NCBI GenBank assembly: GCA_035551935.1
Contig: DASZMJ010000250.1
Coordinates: 1 to 18,627 of the forward strand
Source of the DNA: DASZMJ01 sp035551935
GTDB lineage: Bacteria > Planctomycetota > Planctomycetia > Isosphaerales > Isosphaeraceae
Length of the DNA stretch: 18,627 nt
Direction: 5' to 3'
Numbering within the stretch: position 1 is the stretch's first letter; each line of letters opens with the position of its first letter. Positions 7,338-13,360 of the stretch are shown here, piece after piece. The translations under genes and the position numbers were made by a program. The notes under the pieces are model-generated. The model worked only from the letters and a program-made list of their open reading frames with translations. It ran no database searches and was not told the DNA's origin.

Positions 7338-7458
7338 CGGATCCTACTCCTCTTCGGATCCCGAAGCGCCAGCAAGGGCCACCATCCTCCCCGGTTGGCC
7401 AGGCCTTGCCCGCGATGCGGAAGCCCTCGCTGGCGCTTCGGGTTCCGAAGAGATCCGG
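7338..7458. repeat. imperfect palindromic element (CGCTGGCGCTTCGG type)
   Basis: Arms 7352-7379 (CTTCGGATCCCGAAGCGCCA onward) and 7423-7450 are complementary with two mismatches in 28. An outer CCGGATC/GATCCGG pair (7338-7344 and 7452-7458) extends it past a 6-nt bulge. The core between the arms is 43 nt. This resembles repeat elements whose translations read NPKRQRG or GASGSE, which I recall as widespread in planctomycetes. Unlike the other palindromes here it lies in a 5' (divergent promoter) region. Confidence 0.7.
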
Positions 7459-7523
7459 ACGAGAGGGGGACTGGCCCCGAGTCTTCGAGGCGCCTGTCCC
7501 CTCCCGTTCCCGTCAAGCTCGGG

Positions 7524-7553
7524 TTGCAAGGCCGGGCGGGGGGTTGCTACCAT
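7524..7553 (+). promoter_or_regulatory. probable promoter of the small membrane protein gene
   Basis: TTGCAA (7524-7529), an 18-nt spacer and TACCAT (7548-7553). The GGGGTTGCTA around the -10 also appears at the acpP promoter (12502-12511). The leader to the ATG at 7760 would be about 200 nt. Confidence 0.45.
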
Positions 7554-7759
7554 CGGCTCGCCACGGACGGCGCCTCTCCCAAAGATCGGCCGTGCGGGGC
7601 GCGACGGAACGACCGAAAGGCCCCCGGCCTCCCGCCCGTTTCGAACGCGCCCGACGGCAACGTCGCCTCGTGGTGGCGCGATGCCCAACAACAGGACGAC
7701 CGGCGGTCTCCCCCCCACCGACCGCCGCCGGTCATGAGACCCCGACGAAGGGAAGCGGC

Positions 7760-8014
7760 ATGCCGGACGCGAACCTGACCCACAGCCTCTCGAACCTCGC
7801 CCTGATCCTCTGGTCGGGGATGCTGATCATCGCCGGGTCGGTCTGGGTCCTGTCGTCGCAGGTGCGGCGGCTCACGGACCTCTTGGAGCGGCGATCGAAG
7901 GAGGAGTCGACAACGGCGGTCGTCGTACGGGTCGGCGGCGCCGGCCGCGGCGGCCGGGGCGCCGCGAATCGGCCGTCGCGGCCGTCGCGGGCGGCCGCGC
8001 GGCGGGCGTCCTGA
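7760..8014 (+). CDS. small single-pass membrane protein, unknown function
   Basis: The 84-aa protein has one hydrophobic helix at about 12-32 (NLALILWSGMLIIAGSVWVL), then an amphipathic Arg/Glu segment (QVRRLTDLLERRSKEE) and a low-complexity basic tail rich in Gly, Arg, Ala and Ser (60-84). The ATG at 7760 follows AAGGGAAG with about 5 nt spacing. It is the first gene upstream of plsX, but a separate strong promoter at 8043 suggests plsX is also transcribed on its own. rpmF, the usual neighbour of plsX, is not what this encodes (no zinc-ribbon Cys). No family recognised. Confidence 0.55.
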   Translation: MPDANLTHSLSNLALILWSGMLIIAGSVWVLSSQVRRLTDLLERRSKEESTTAVVVRVGGAGRGGRGAANRPSRPSRAAARRAS

Positions 8015-8042
8015 GCCCCGATTCGCACCGGCGCCGCCGCGC

Positions 8043-8072
8043 TTGACAGCCCCCGGACGGTTCCCCTACGAT
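8043..8072 (+). promoter_or_regulatory. strong promoter of plsX
   Basis: A consensus TTGACA (8043-8048), an 18-nt spacer and TACGAT (8067-8072) form the best sigma70-type promoter in the window. It lies 122 nt before the plsX ATG and directly after the small membrane protein gene. Confidence 0.6.
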
Positions 8073-8194
8073 GGCCATCGAGACCCGGCCAGGCCCCCGG
8101 GAGGTGGGGGCCGCGCGGCTCGTCCCGCCGAGAGGCGACACGCCCCGATTCCACGCCGATCTCATCTCTGTCCCGCCCCGGAGACGAGGCACTC

Positions 8195-9217
8195 ATGCGG
8201 ATCGCCCTGGACGCCATGGGCGGCGATCATGCCCCCGGCCCGATCGTCGCCGGCGCCGTCGAGGCCGTCCGGGCCCTGCCGGACCTGACCGTCGTGCTCG
8301 TCGGCGACCGCGACCGCGTCGCGGCCGAGCTGGCCAGGGCCGCCGACGCGCCCGCCGACCGCCTGCCGATCGTCCACGCCGGCCAGGTCATCGGCATGGA
8401 CGAGAAGCCGGTCGAGGCCTTGCGGAAGAAGCGCGACAACTCGATCGCGAGATGCTGGGGCCTGATGGCCGCCGGAGAGGTCAAGGCGGTCGTCTCGGCC
8501 GGCCACACCGGGGCGATGGTCGCCTCGGCGCTGCTGAACGCCAAGATGTTCCTGCCCGGCGTCCGACGCCCCGGGATCGCGGCGATCTACCCGTCGCACC
8601 AGGGGCCCGTGGTCATCGTCGACGTCGGCGCCAACATGAACGCCAAGCCCGAGGATTTGTACCAGTACGGCATCATGGGCGCCGTCTACGCCGAGCACAT
8701 CCTCGGCGTCGTCGAGCCGCGGATCGGCCTGTTGAACGTCGGCTCCGAGGAGGAAAAGGGGACCGACCTGATCCGCGCCACCCGCGCGCTCTTCCTGGCC
8801 AGCCCGGTGGCGTCGCGGTTCGTCGGCAACGTCGAGGGCCGCGACATCTACGAGGGGCGGGCGCGGGTCGTCGTCTGCGAGGGGTTCGTCGGCAACGTCC
8901 TGCTCAAGGCGGGCGAGGGGGCCGTCGAGTTCCTCTTCAGCGTGCTCAAGGAGGAGCTCGCCCGGCTCCTGCCGCAGATGCCCGCCGAGGCCGGCCAGAA
9001 GGTCGGCGGCGGCCTGAAGGCGCTCAAGTCCCGCTTCGAGTACGAGGAGTTCGGCGGCGGCCCGTTGCTCGGCATCCGCGGCGCCTGCATCATCTGCCAC
9101 GGCTCCTCCCGCGAGCGCGCCATCAAGAACGCCCTGCGCGTCGCCGCCCACATGGCCGAGGACCGCATCGGCGCCCAGATCGTCGCCCAGCTCGCCGAGG
9201 GGCCGGGGCAAGAATGA
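8195..9217 (+). CDS. plsX: phosphate acyltransferase PlsX
   Basis: The 340-aa protein makes acyl-phosphate from acyl-ACP and inorganic phosphate. This feeds PlsY and so links fatty acid synthesis to phospholipid synthesis at the inner face of the membrane. The start MRIALDAMGGDHAPGPIV is diagnostic. Further family motifs are SAGHTGAMVA (about 103-112), DVGANMNAKP, LLNVGSEEEKGTD (residues about 179-191), FVGNVEGRDIYEG and CEGFVGNVLLKAGEG. Length agrees with the family (330-350 aa). The ATG at 8195 is preceded by GAGG at about 6 nt. It has its own promoter at 8043. The stop is followed after 5 nt by the palindromic element at 9223, then fabD. Confidence 0.96.
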   Translation: MRIALDAMGGDHAPGPIVAGAVEAVRALPDLTVVLVGDRDRVAAELARAADAPADRLPIVHAGQVIGMDEKPVEALRKKRDNSIARCWGLMAAGEVKAVVSAGHTGAMVASALLNAKMFLPGVRRPGIAAIYPSHQGPVVIVDVGANMNAKPEDLYQYGIMGAVYAEHILGVVEPRIGLLNVGSEEEKGTDLIRATRALFLASPVASRFVGNVEGRDIYEGRARVVVCEGFVGNVLLKAGEGAVEFLFSVLKEELARLLPQMPAEAGQKVGGGLKALKSRFEYEEFGGGPLLGIRGACIICHGSSRERAIKNALRVAAHMAEDRIGAQIVAQLAEGPGQE

Positions 9218-9222
9218 AAAGG

Positions 9223-9334
9223 GGGATTCAACCGCCGATGACGCAGATGGACGCAGATAAGAAGAGAAAACTTGAAGAAATTAGAAATCTCTGAAATTCT
9301 ATTCTCTTATCTGCGTCGTCTGCGGTTGAATCCC
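9223..9334. repeat. palindromic ACGCAGAT element, copy 1
   Basis: The outer arms GGGATTCAACCGC (9223-9235) and GCGGTTGAATCCC (9322-9334) are perfect complements. Inside them ACGCAGATAAGA (9251-9262) pairs with TCTTATCTGCGT (9304-9315). The left arm has about ten extra nt with a second ACGCAGATGG word. The centre (9262-9303) is strongly AT-rich, unlike any nearby DNA. It fills most of the 145-nt gap between plsX and fabD. It shares the CGCAG..GACGCAGAT plan with 16861-16982 and 18552-18627. Confidence 0.8.
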
Positions 9335-9362
9335 GCTTCCCAAACCAGTTCGAGTTCGCGCC

Positions 9363-10277
9363 ATGCCCAGGATCGCCTTCCTCTTCCCCGGCCAGGGGGC
9401 CCAGGCCGTCGGCATGGGCCGGGCGTTGTACGACGAGGTGCCGGCGGCGCGGGCGTTGTTCGACCGGGCGAACGAGGTGCTCGGCCTCGACCTGAAGGCC
9501 CTCTGCTTCGACGGCCCGGCCGAGGCGCTCGAGGCGACCGACGTCGGCCAGCCGGCCATCTTCGTCGCGAGCCTGGCGGCGCTCGAGGACCTCAAGGCGC
9601 GCGAGCCGGGGGTCGTCGCCGCGTGCGAGGGGTCGGCCGGCCTGAGCCTGGGCGAGTACACGGCGCTTTGTTTTGCCGGGGCGATCGAGTTCGAGGACGC
9701 GCTGCGGGTCGTCCGCCGTCGCGGCGAGGCGATGCAGGCCGCGGCGGTCGCGACCCCCGGCGGCATGACGAGCGCCATCGGCCTGGACGAAGCCGCGGTC
9801 GACGAGCTCTGCCGCCGCGTCGCCGAGCACGGCCGGCTCTGGAAGGCCAACCTGCTCGGCCCCGGCAACATCGTCGTCTCCGGCGACCGCTCGGCCCTGG
9901 AGCACGTCGAGGCCGTCGCCACCGAGCTGGGCGCCGGCCGCGTCATCCCCCTGGCCGTCGCCGGCTCGTTCCACACCCCCTTGATGAAGCCCGCCGACGA
10001 CCAGCTCGCCGCGGCCCTCTCGGCCGTCTCGATCCGGCCGCCGCGAATTCCGGTCTATTCGAACGTCGATGCCGCCCCTCATCCCGACGACCCCGACGCC
10101 ATCCGCCGGACCCTCGCGACCCAGGTCACGCACGGCGTCCGCTGGGACGAGGCCATGCGCCGGATGCTCGCCGACGGCTTCGACACCTTCTACGAGGTCG
10201 GCCCCGGCCGTGTCCTGACCGGCCTCCTCAAGCGCATCGACCGCAAGGTCCCCTGCACCAGCGTCCCGGCGCGTTAA
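9363..10277 (+). CDS. fabD: malonyl-CoA:ACP transacylase FabD
   Basis: The 304-aa protein transfers malonyl from CoA to ACP, supplying FabF with extender units. LFPGQGAQAVGMG (7-19) is the family start. The nucleophile Ser95 is in AGLSLGEYTAL, the Arg of RRRGEAMQ (about 118-125) binds the malonyl carboxylate, and His204 is in GSFHTPLM. The nucleophile elbow has Leu where E. coli-type enzymes have His (GHSLG); the rest of the active site is intact, so activity is expected. Length is normal (about 310 aa). The gene has no clear Shine-Dalgarno sequence before the ATG and sits right behind the palindromic element, so it probably depends on read-through from plsX. fabG, the usual next gene, is displaced by two Uma2 genes. 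Confidence 0.95.
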   Translation: MPRIAFLFPGQGAQAVGMGRALYDEVPAARALFDRANEVLGLDLKALCFDGPAEALEATDVGQPAIFVASLAALEDLKAREPGVVAACEGSAGLSLGEYTALCFAGAIEFEDALRVVRRRGEAMQAAAVATPGGMTSAIGLDEAAVDELCRRVAEHGRLWKANLLGPGNIVVSGDRSALEHVEAVATELGAGRVIPLAVAGSFHTPLMKPADDQLAAALSAVSIRPPRIPVYSNVDAAPHPDDPDAIRRTLATQVTHGVRWDEAMRRMLADGFDTFYEVGPGRVLTGLLKRIDRKVPCTSVPAR

Positions 10278-10316
10278 GATGGACGGCGAGGGCCCTTGAA
10301 CGAAGGAGGGGACGCC

Positions 10317-10931
10317 ATGTCCACGGTCACGCCGACGCCGCCATTCGTCTTCGACTATCCTCCCGATCCGCCTTACTACCGGATCACCGTCGAGCAGTAC
10401 CACGAGATGTGCCGGGCGGGCATCCTGGGTGAAGACGACCGGGTCGAACTGCTGGAAGGATGGATCGTCGAAAAGATGACAGTCTACCCCCATCACCGGC
10501 TGTCCATGATGCGTACGCGGAGGGCCTTGGAGCGGCTGCTGCCGCCCGGTTGGCACGTCGGTACGCAGAATCCCATCACGACGGGCGACAGTGTGCCCGA
10601 GCCCGACATCAGCGTGATCCGGGGTTCTCTGGACGATTATCCCGACCGCCACCCCGGCCCGAACGACCTGGCGCTGGTCGTCGAGGTCTCCGACGCTTCC
10701 CTCCGGCGCGACCAGACGACCAAGAAACGCATCTACGCCCGCGCCGGCATCCCCGTCTACTGGATCATCAACATCCCCGCCAACCGCGTCGAGGTCTACG
10801 CCGACCCGACCGGACCGGCCGACGCGCCCGACTACCGCTCGCGGACCGACTTCGGGCCCGACGAGGCCGTCCCGTTCGTGATCGACGGCGTCGAGGTCGG
10901 CCGGATCGCCGCGCGGGATCTCTTGCCCTGA
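10317..10931 (+). CDS. Uma2 family (DUF820) PD-(D/E)XK nuclease-fold protein
   Basis: The 204-aa protein shows the Uma2 pattern: Glu45 in RVELLEGWIVEKM, Asp97 in VPEPDISVI, Glu123 in LALVVEVSDAS, Lys137 in RDQTTKKRIYARAGIPVYWIIN, then RVEVY. These residues form a restriction-endonuclease-like metal site, so a nuclease activity is plausible, but no cellular role is established for the family. The ATG at 10317 is chosen over the TTG at 10296 because AAGGAGG sits 7 nt before it. It follows fabD by 39 nt, and a second Uma2 gene follows by 18 nt, so the pair is likely one unit. A TTAAGAT at 10274 could be a -10 but has no good -35. Confidence 0.85.
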   Translation: MSTVTPTPPFVFDYPPDPPYYRITVEQYHEMCRAGILGEDDRVELLEGWIVEKMTVYPHHRLSMMRTRRALERLLPPGWHVGTQNPITTGDSVPEPDISVIRGSLDDYPDRHPGPNDLALVVEVSDASLRRDQTTKKRIYARAGIPVYWIINIPANRVEVYADPTGPADAPDYRSRTDFGPDEAVPFVIDGVEVGRIAARDLLP

Positions 10932-10949
10932 GGAAGGATGGGAGGATCG

Positions 10950-11573
10950 ATGAGCACCTCGCGCGTCCGCACGTCGACGGTCCGCCTCGGCTTCGGCTCC
11001 GCCGGCATCCTGATGACGCCCGAGGAGTTCGACGCCGTCACGGACTACGACGACCGCTATCGCTATGAATTGATCCATGGAGTCCTGGTCGTGTCGCCGA
11101 TCCCCTCCGAGGCCGAAGCCGACCCGAACGGCGAACTGGAATACCTCCTCAGAGACTACAAGGCGAGGCATCCGCAGGGCTCCGCCCTGGACAAGACCCT
11201 GTGCGAGCGCTACATCGCCACCCACGACAGCCGCCGCCGCGCCGACCGCGTGATCTGGGCCGGTCTGGGCCGCGTGCCCGACCCGGCGGCCGACGTGCCG
11301 ACGATCGTCGTCGAGTTCGTGTCGAAGTCGAAGCGCGACCGGACCCGCGACTACGAGGAGAAGCGTCGCGAGTACCTGGCCCTCGGCGTGGCCGAGTATT
11401 GGATCGTCGACCGCTTCCGCCGGCTCATGACCGTCTACCGTCAACCTCCCTCGGCCCCGACGGAGCAGGTCATCGCCGCGGCCGACACCTACCGCACCCC
11501 CCTCCTGCCCGGCTTCGAACTGCCCCTGGCCCGGCTGCTGACCGTTGCCGACGACTGGAAGCGGACGCGCTGA
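10950..11573 (+). CDS. second Uma2 family PD-(D/E)XK nuclease-fold protein
   Basis: The 207-aa protein is diverged from its upstream neighbour but has the same plan: Glu40 in YRYELIHGVLVVSP, Asp99 in RRRADRVIWAG, Glu122 in TIVVEFVSKSKRDR, Lys138 in DYEEKRREYLALGVAEYWIVD. The acidic and Lys residues expected for metal-dependent cleavage are all present. The ATG at 10950 is preferred over an in-frame ATG at 10938 because GGGAGG lies 4 nt before it and the extra residues (MGGS) add nothing. The proteins differ in the tail and in the specificity regions, so this is an old duplication or two separate acquisitions, not a recent copy. A promoter for fabG follows at 11605, which closes this unit. Confidence 0.82.
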   Translation: MSTSRVRTSTVRLGFGSAGILMTPEEFDAVTDYDDRYRYELIHGVLVVSPIPSEAEADPNGELEYLLRDYKARHPQGSALDKTLCERYIATHDSRRRADRVIWAGLGRVPDPAADVPTIVVEFVSKSKRDRTRDYEEKRREYLALGVAEYWIVDRFRRLMTVYRQPPSAPTEQVIAAADTYRTPLLPGFELPLARLLTVADDWKRTR

Positions 11574-11604
11574 GCCCCCGAGATCGAGGCCAACCTGATT
11601 GGCC

Positions 11605-11634
11605 TTGATCCGCCCGGTTCGGGGGGATTATAAC
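11605..11634 (+). promoter_or_regulatory. promoter of fabG
   Basis: TTGATC (11605-11610), an 18-nt spacer and TATAAC (11629-11634), 67 nt before the fabG ATG. The -10 is close to consensus and lies in a small AT island (GGATTATAACCG). It suggests that fabG is transcribed independently of the Uma2 genes upstream. Confidence 0.55.
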
Positions 11635-11701
11635 CGTCCCCAAACCCGCCGGCCGGCATGGATTCCGGCGAGAATGCACCCCCGAGGAAGGACGACCGAC
11701 G

Positions 11702-12475
11702 ATGGCCAGCGACGTTGCCGCGACGGGTTGCCGGGTGGACCTCGACGGCCAGGTGGCGCTCGTCACCGGCGCCTCGAGGGGGATCGGCCGGGCGATCGCC
11801 GAGCGATTGGCCGCCTGCGGCGCGACCGTCGCCGCGGTGGCCCGGAGCCTCGACGGCCTGAAGGAGACGATCGAGACCATCCAATCGGCCGGCGGCAAGG
11901 CCGAGGGGTTCGCCGCCGACGTGGCCAAGTCGGAGGACGTGGCGCGGGTCGTCGGCGAGGTGGAGGCGAGATTCGAGAAGGTGCACGTCCTGGTCAATAA
12001 CGCGGGGATCACGAAAGATGGCCTGATGCTGCGGATGGAGGACGAGGCCTGGGACCAGGTCCTGGATACGAACCTCAAGGGGACGTTCCTCTTCTGCCGG
12101 GCCGTGGGGGCGTTGATGATGCGGCAGCGGTACGGCCGGATCGTCAACATCGCCAGCGTCTCCGGGCTGATGGGCAACCCGGGTCAGGCCAATTACGCGG
12201 CGAGCAAGGCCGGCATCATCGGCCTGACCCGCACCGTCGCCCGCGAGCTGGCCTCGCGCGGCATCACCGCCAACGTCGTGGCGCCGGGGTTCATCGAGAC
12301 GGACATGACCGGCGTGCTCCCCGACAAGATCAAGGCCGAGGTCAAGGACCGCATCCCCCTGCGACGGCTGGGCCGGCCCGAGGACATCGCCGACCTGGTC
12401 TGCTACCTCGCCGGCCCCGGCGCCGGGTACCTGACCGGCCAGGTCGTCGCGGTCGACGGCGGCATGACGGCCTGA
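11702..12475 (+). CDS. fabG: 3-oxoacyl-[ACP] reductase FabG
   Basis: The 257-aa short-chain dehydrogenase reduces 3-ketoacyl-ACP with NADPH in each elongation cycle. TGASRGIG (22-29) is the nucleotide-binding motif, NNAG at 99-102 is the structural motif, and the triad is Ser152, Tyr165 and Lys169 (NIASVSG, NYAASKAG). PGFIETDMT and the C-terminal end VVAVDGGMTA match FabG rather than other SDRs. Its place before acpP and fabF supports the assignment. The N-terminus has about 12 more residues than E. coli FabG (MASDVAATGCRVD); the ATG is preceded by GAGGAAGG at about 9-10 nt. It has its own promoter at 11605. Confidence 0.94.
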   Translation: MASDVAATGCRVDLDGQVALVTGASRGIGRAIAERLAACGATVAAVARSLDGLKETIETIQSAGGKAEGFAADVAKSEDVARVVGEVEARFEKVHVLVNNAGITKDGLMLRMEDEAWDQVLDTNLKGTFLFCRAVGALMMRQRYGRIVNIASVSGLMGNPGQANYAASKAGIIGLTRTVARELASRGITANVVAPGFIETDMTGVLPDKIKAEVKDRIPLRRLGRPEDIADLVCYLAGPGAGYLTGQVVAVDGGMTA

Positions 12476-12486
12476 GCGGGAAGGCG

Positions 12487-12515
12487 TAGACAAGCGACGG
12501 CGGGGTTGCTAACGT
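12487..12515 (+). promoter_or_regulatory. promoter of the acyl carrier protein genes
   Basis: TAGACA (12487-12492), a 17-nt spacer and TAACGT (12510-12515). It begins 11 nt after the fabG stop. Together with the 230-nt leader it would let the highly expressed acpP be transcribed apart from fabG. Confidence 0.45.
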
Positions 12516-12635
12516 TGGAGTCGCCGCGGGAAGGCCCCGTTGCGCTTCGGTTGATCCGGCGAGGGGCGGTCGGCCGATACCCTCGGGAGAGTGCGCCGCC
12601 GGCCCGTTCCGCCCGGGAACGTGCCGGGGCGGTCC

Positions 12636-12655
12636 GAATCGAATCGACTCGAATC
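12636..12655. repeat. four tandem GANTC pentamers in the acpP leader
   Basis: GAATC, GAATC, GACTC and GAATC follow each other without a gap, and GAAC comes next. The run lies in the leader between the acpP promoter and its start codon (12516-12745), where I see no gene. An open frame crossing the leader joins the acpP frame but encodes Arg/Pro-rich low-complexity sequence. Confidence 0.6.
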
Positions 12656-12745
12656 GAACGCCAGATGCCGCCGGACGACGAACCGCCGGGCCGCGCCCGG
12701 ACGCGGGCCGGCCGGGACCGGATCGAGATACCAGGAGGTCTGCCC

Positions 12746-12979
12746 GTGTCAGTGCAAGATCGCGTCATCGAGATCGTCAGCGAGCAGATGGGCGTGGCCA
12801 AGGACCAGATCACCCCCGAGACCTCGTTCGTCAACGACCTCGGGGCCGACTCGCTCGACACCGTCGAGCTCGTGATGGAATTCGAAGAAGAGTTCGACAT
12901 CACGATCCCCGACGAGGAGGCCGAGAAGATCCAGACCGTCGGCCAGGCCATCCGCTACATCGAAGAACACAGTAAATAG
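12746..12979 (+). CDS. acpP: acyl carrier protein AcpP
   Basis: The 77-aa protein carries growing acyl chains on a phosphopantetheine arm attached to Ser36 in the motif DLGADSLDTVELVM. It is acidic, with helices at about 3-17, 37-51 and 66-75, and ends KIQTVGQAIRYIEEH as typical ACPs do. The start is the GTG at 12746: AGGAGG lies about 7 nt upstream, and MSVQDRVIEIVSEQMGV aligns with the normal ACP start. Longer in-frame starts would add an implausible basic extension. It is the first of two ACPs and is probably the main one, given its canonical first helix. Confidence 0.95.
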   Translation: MSVQDRVIEIVSEQMGVAKDQITPETSFVNDLGADSLDTVELVMEFEEEFDITIPDEEAEKIQTVGQAIRYIEEHSK

Positions 12980-13009
12980 CGCCGGGGTCGGGAGGGGAGA
13001 TCCCTGGCC

Positions 13010-13246
13010 ATGCCGCCCGAGGATCGGACCAGGAAGATCCGGGAGATCCTCCGGAGGGTCTTCGGCGCGGATCGGGCCGCCCCCGAGACCTCGGCCGTCG
13101 ACGACCTCGGGGCCGACTCGCTCGATACCGTCGAATTCGTGATGGAGATCGAGGAGGAGTTCGGGATCACGATCCCCGTCGCAGACGCCGCGAAGATCCG
13201 GACCGTCGACCAAGCCTTCCGTTACCTCGAAAACCACCGCCCGTAA
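13010..13246 (+). CDS. second acyl carrier protein with an Arg-rich first helix
   Basis: This 78-aa protein starts 30 nt after acpP. From PETS to the end it matches the first ACP at 38 of 54 positions, including the attachment motif DLGADSLDT with Ser37 and MEIEEEFGITIP. The first 25 residues are quite different: MPPEDRTRKIREILRRVFGADRA has seven arginines and lysines where AcpP is acidic or neutral. The modification site and helix II, the surface read by FabD and FabF, are kept, so it should be pantetheinylated. A dedicated pathway or a special partner is possible (inference). GGGAGGGGAG lies about 8 nt before the ATG. Confidence 0.9.
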   Translation: MPPEDRTRKIREILRRVFGADRAAPETSAVDDLGADSLDTVEFVMEIEEEFGITIPVADAAKIRTVDQAFRYLENHRP

Positions 13247-13360
13247 CCGGCCCCGGCCCCGTCGGGGCCATCGACCTGCACCGCGACCCGTCCGGGACGC
13301 GAGCGATCGGCCGATGACGACCCTCTCCATCCCCATTCCGAAGGAAGCTCGCGAAGTCCC

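Larger units (their letters stand above)
7221..7759. other. 539-nt noncoding region with hairpin element and two promoter candidates
   Basis: This divergent gap between the glycosidase (start at 7220) and the small membrane gene (start at 7760) contains a reverse promoter candidate at 7274-7303, a 120-bp imperfect palindrome at 7338-7458 and a forward promoter at 7524-7553. 7554-7745 would be a long 5' leader; nothing else was recognised in it. Several short open frames here translate to repeats such as NPKRQRG and LALRVP from the palindrome and are probably not genes. Confidence 0.55.

Noticed and set aside
7307..7737. Several short open frames in 7307-7737 encoding NPKRQRG- or GASGSEE-like peptides
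   Set aside because: They are translations of the palindromic element and lack ribosome sites; both arms give similar peptides on both strands.
8071..8194. ATG at 8071 as an rpmF-like gene before plsX
   Set aside because: The ATG overlaps the -10 of the plsX promoter, the peptide has no L32 features, and the frame simply continues as a shadow of plsX.
10938..10949. Upstream ATG at 10938 as start of the second Uma2 gene
   Set aside because: The ribosome site GGGAGG lies after it and serves the ATG at 10950.
9228..11444. 738-aa reverse-strand open frame over fabD and Uma2
   Set aside because: It is antisense to three recognisable genes, has low-complexity composition and starts inside a Uma2 gene.
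12506..12745. N-terminal extension of AcpP from an upstream TTG
   Set aside because: It would add an Arg/Pro-rich stretch unlike any ACP, while the GTG at 12746 has an ideal ribosome site and gives a normal-length protein.
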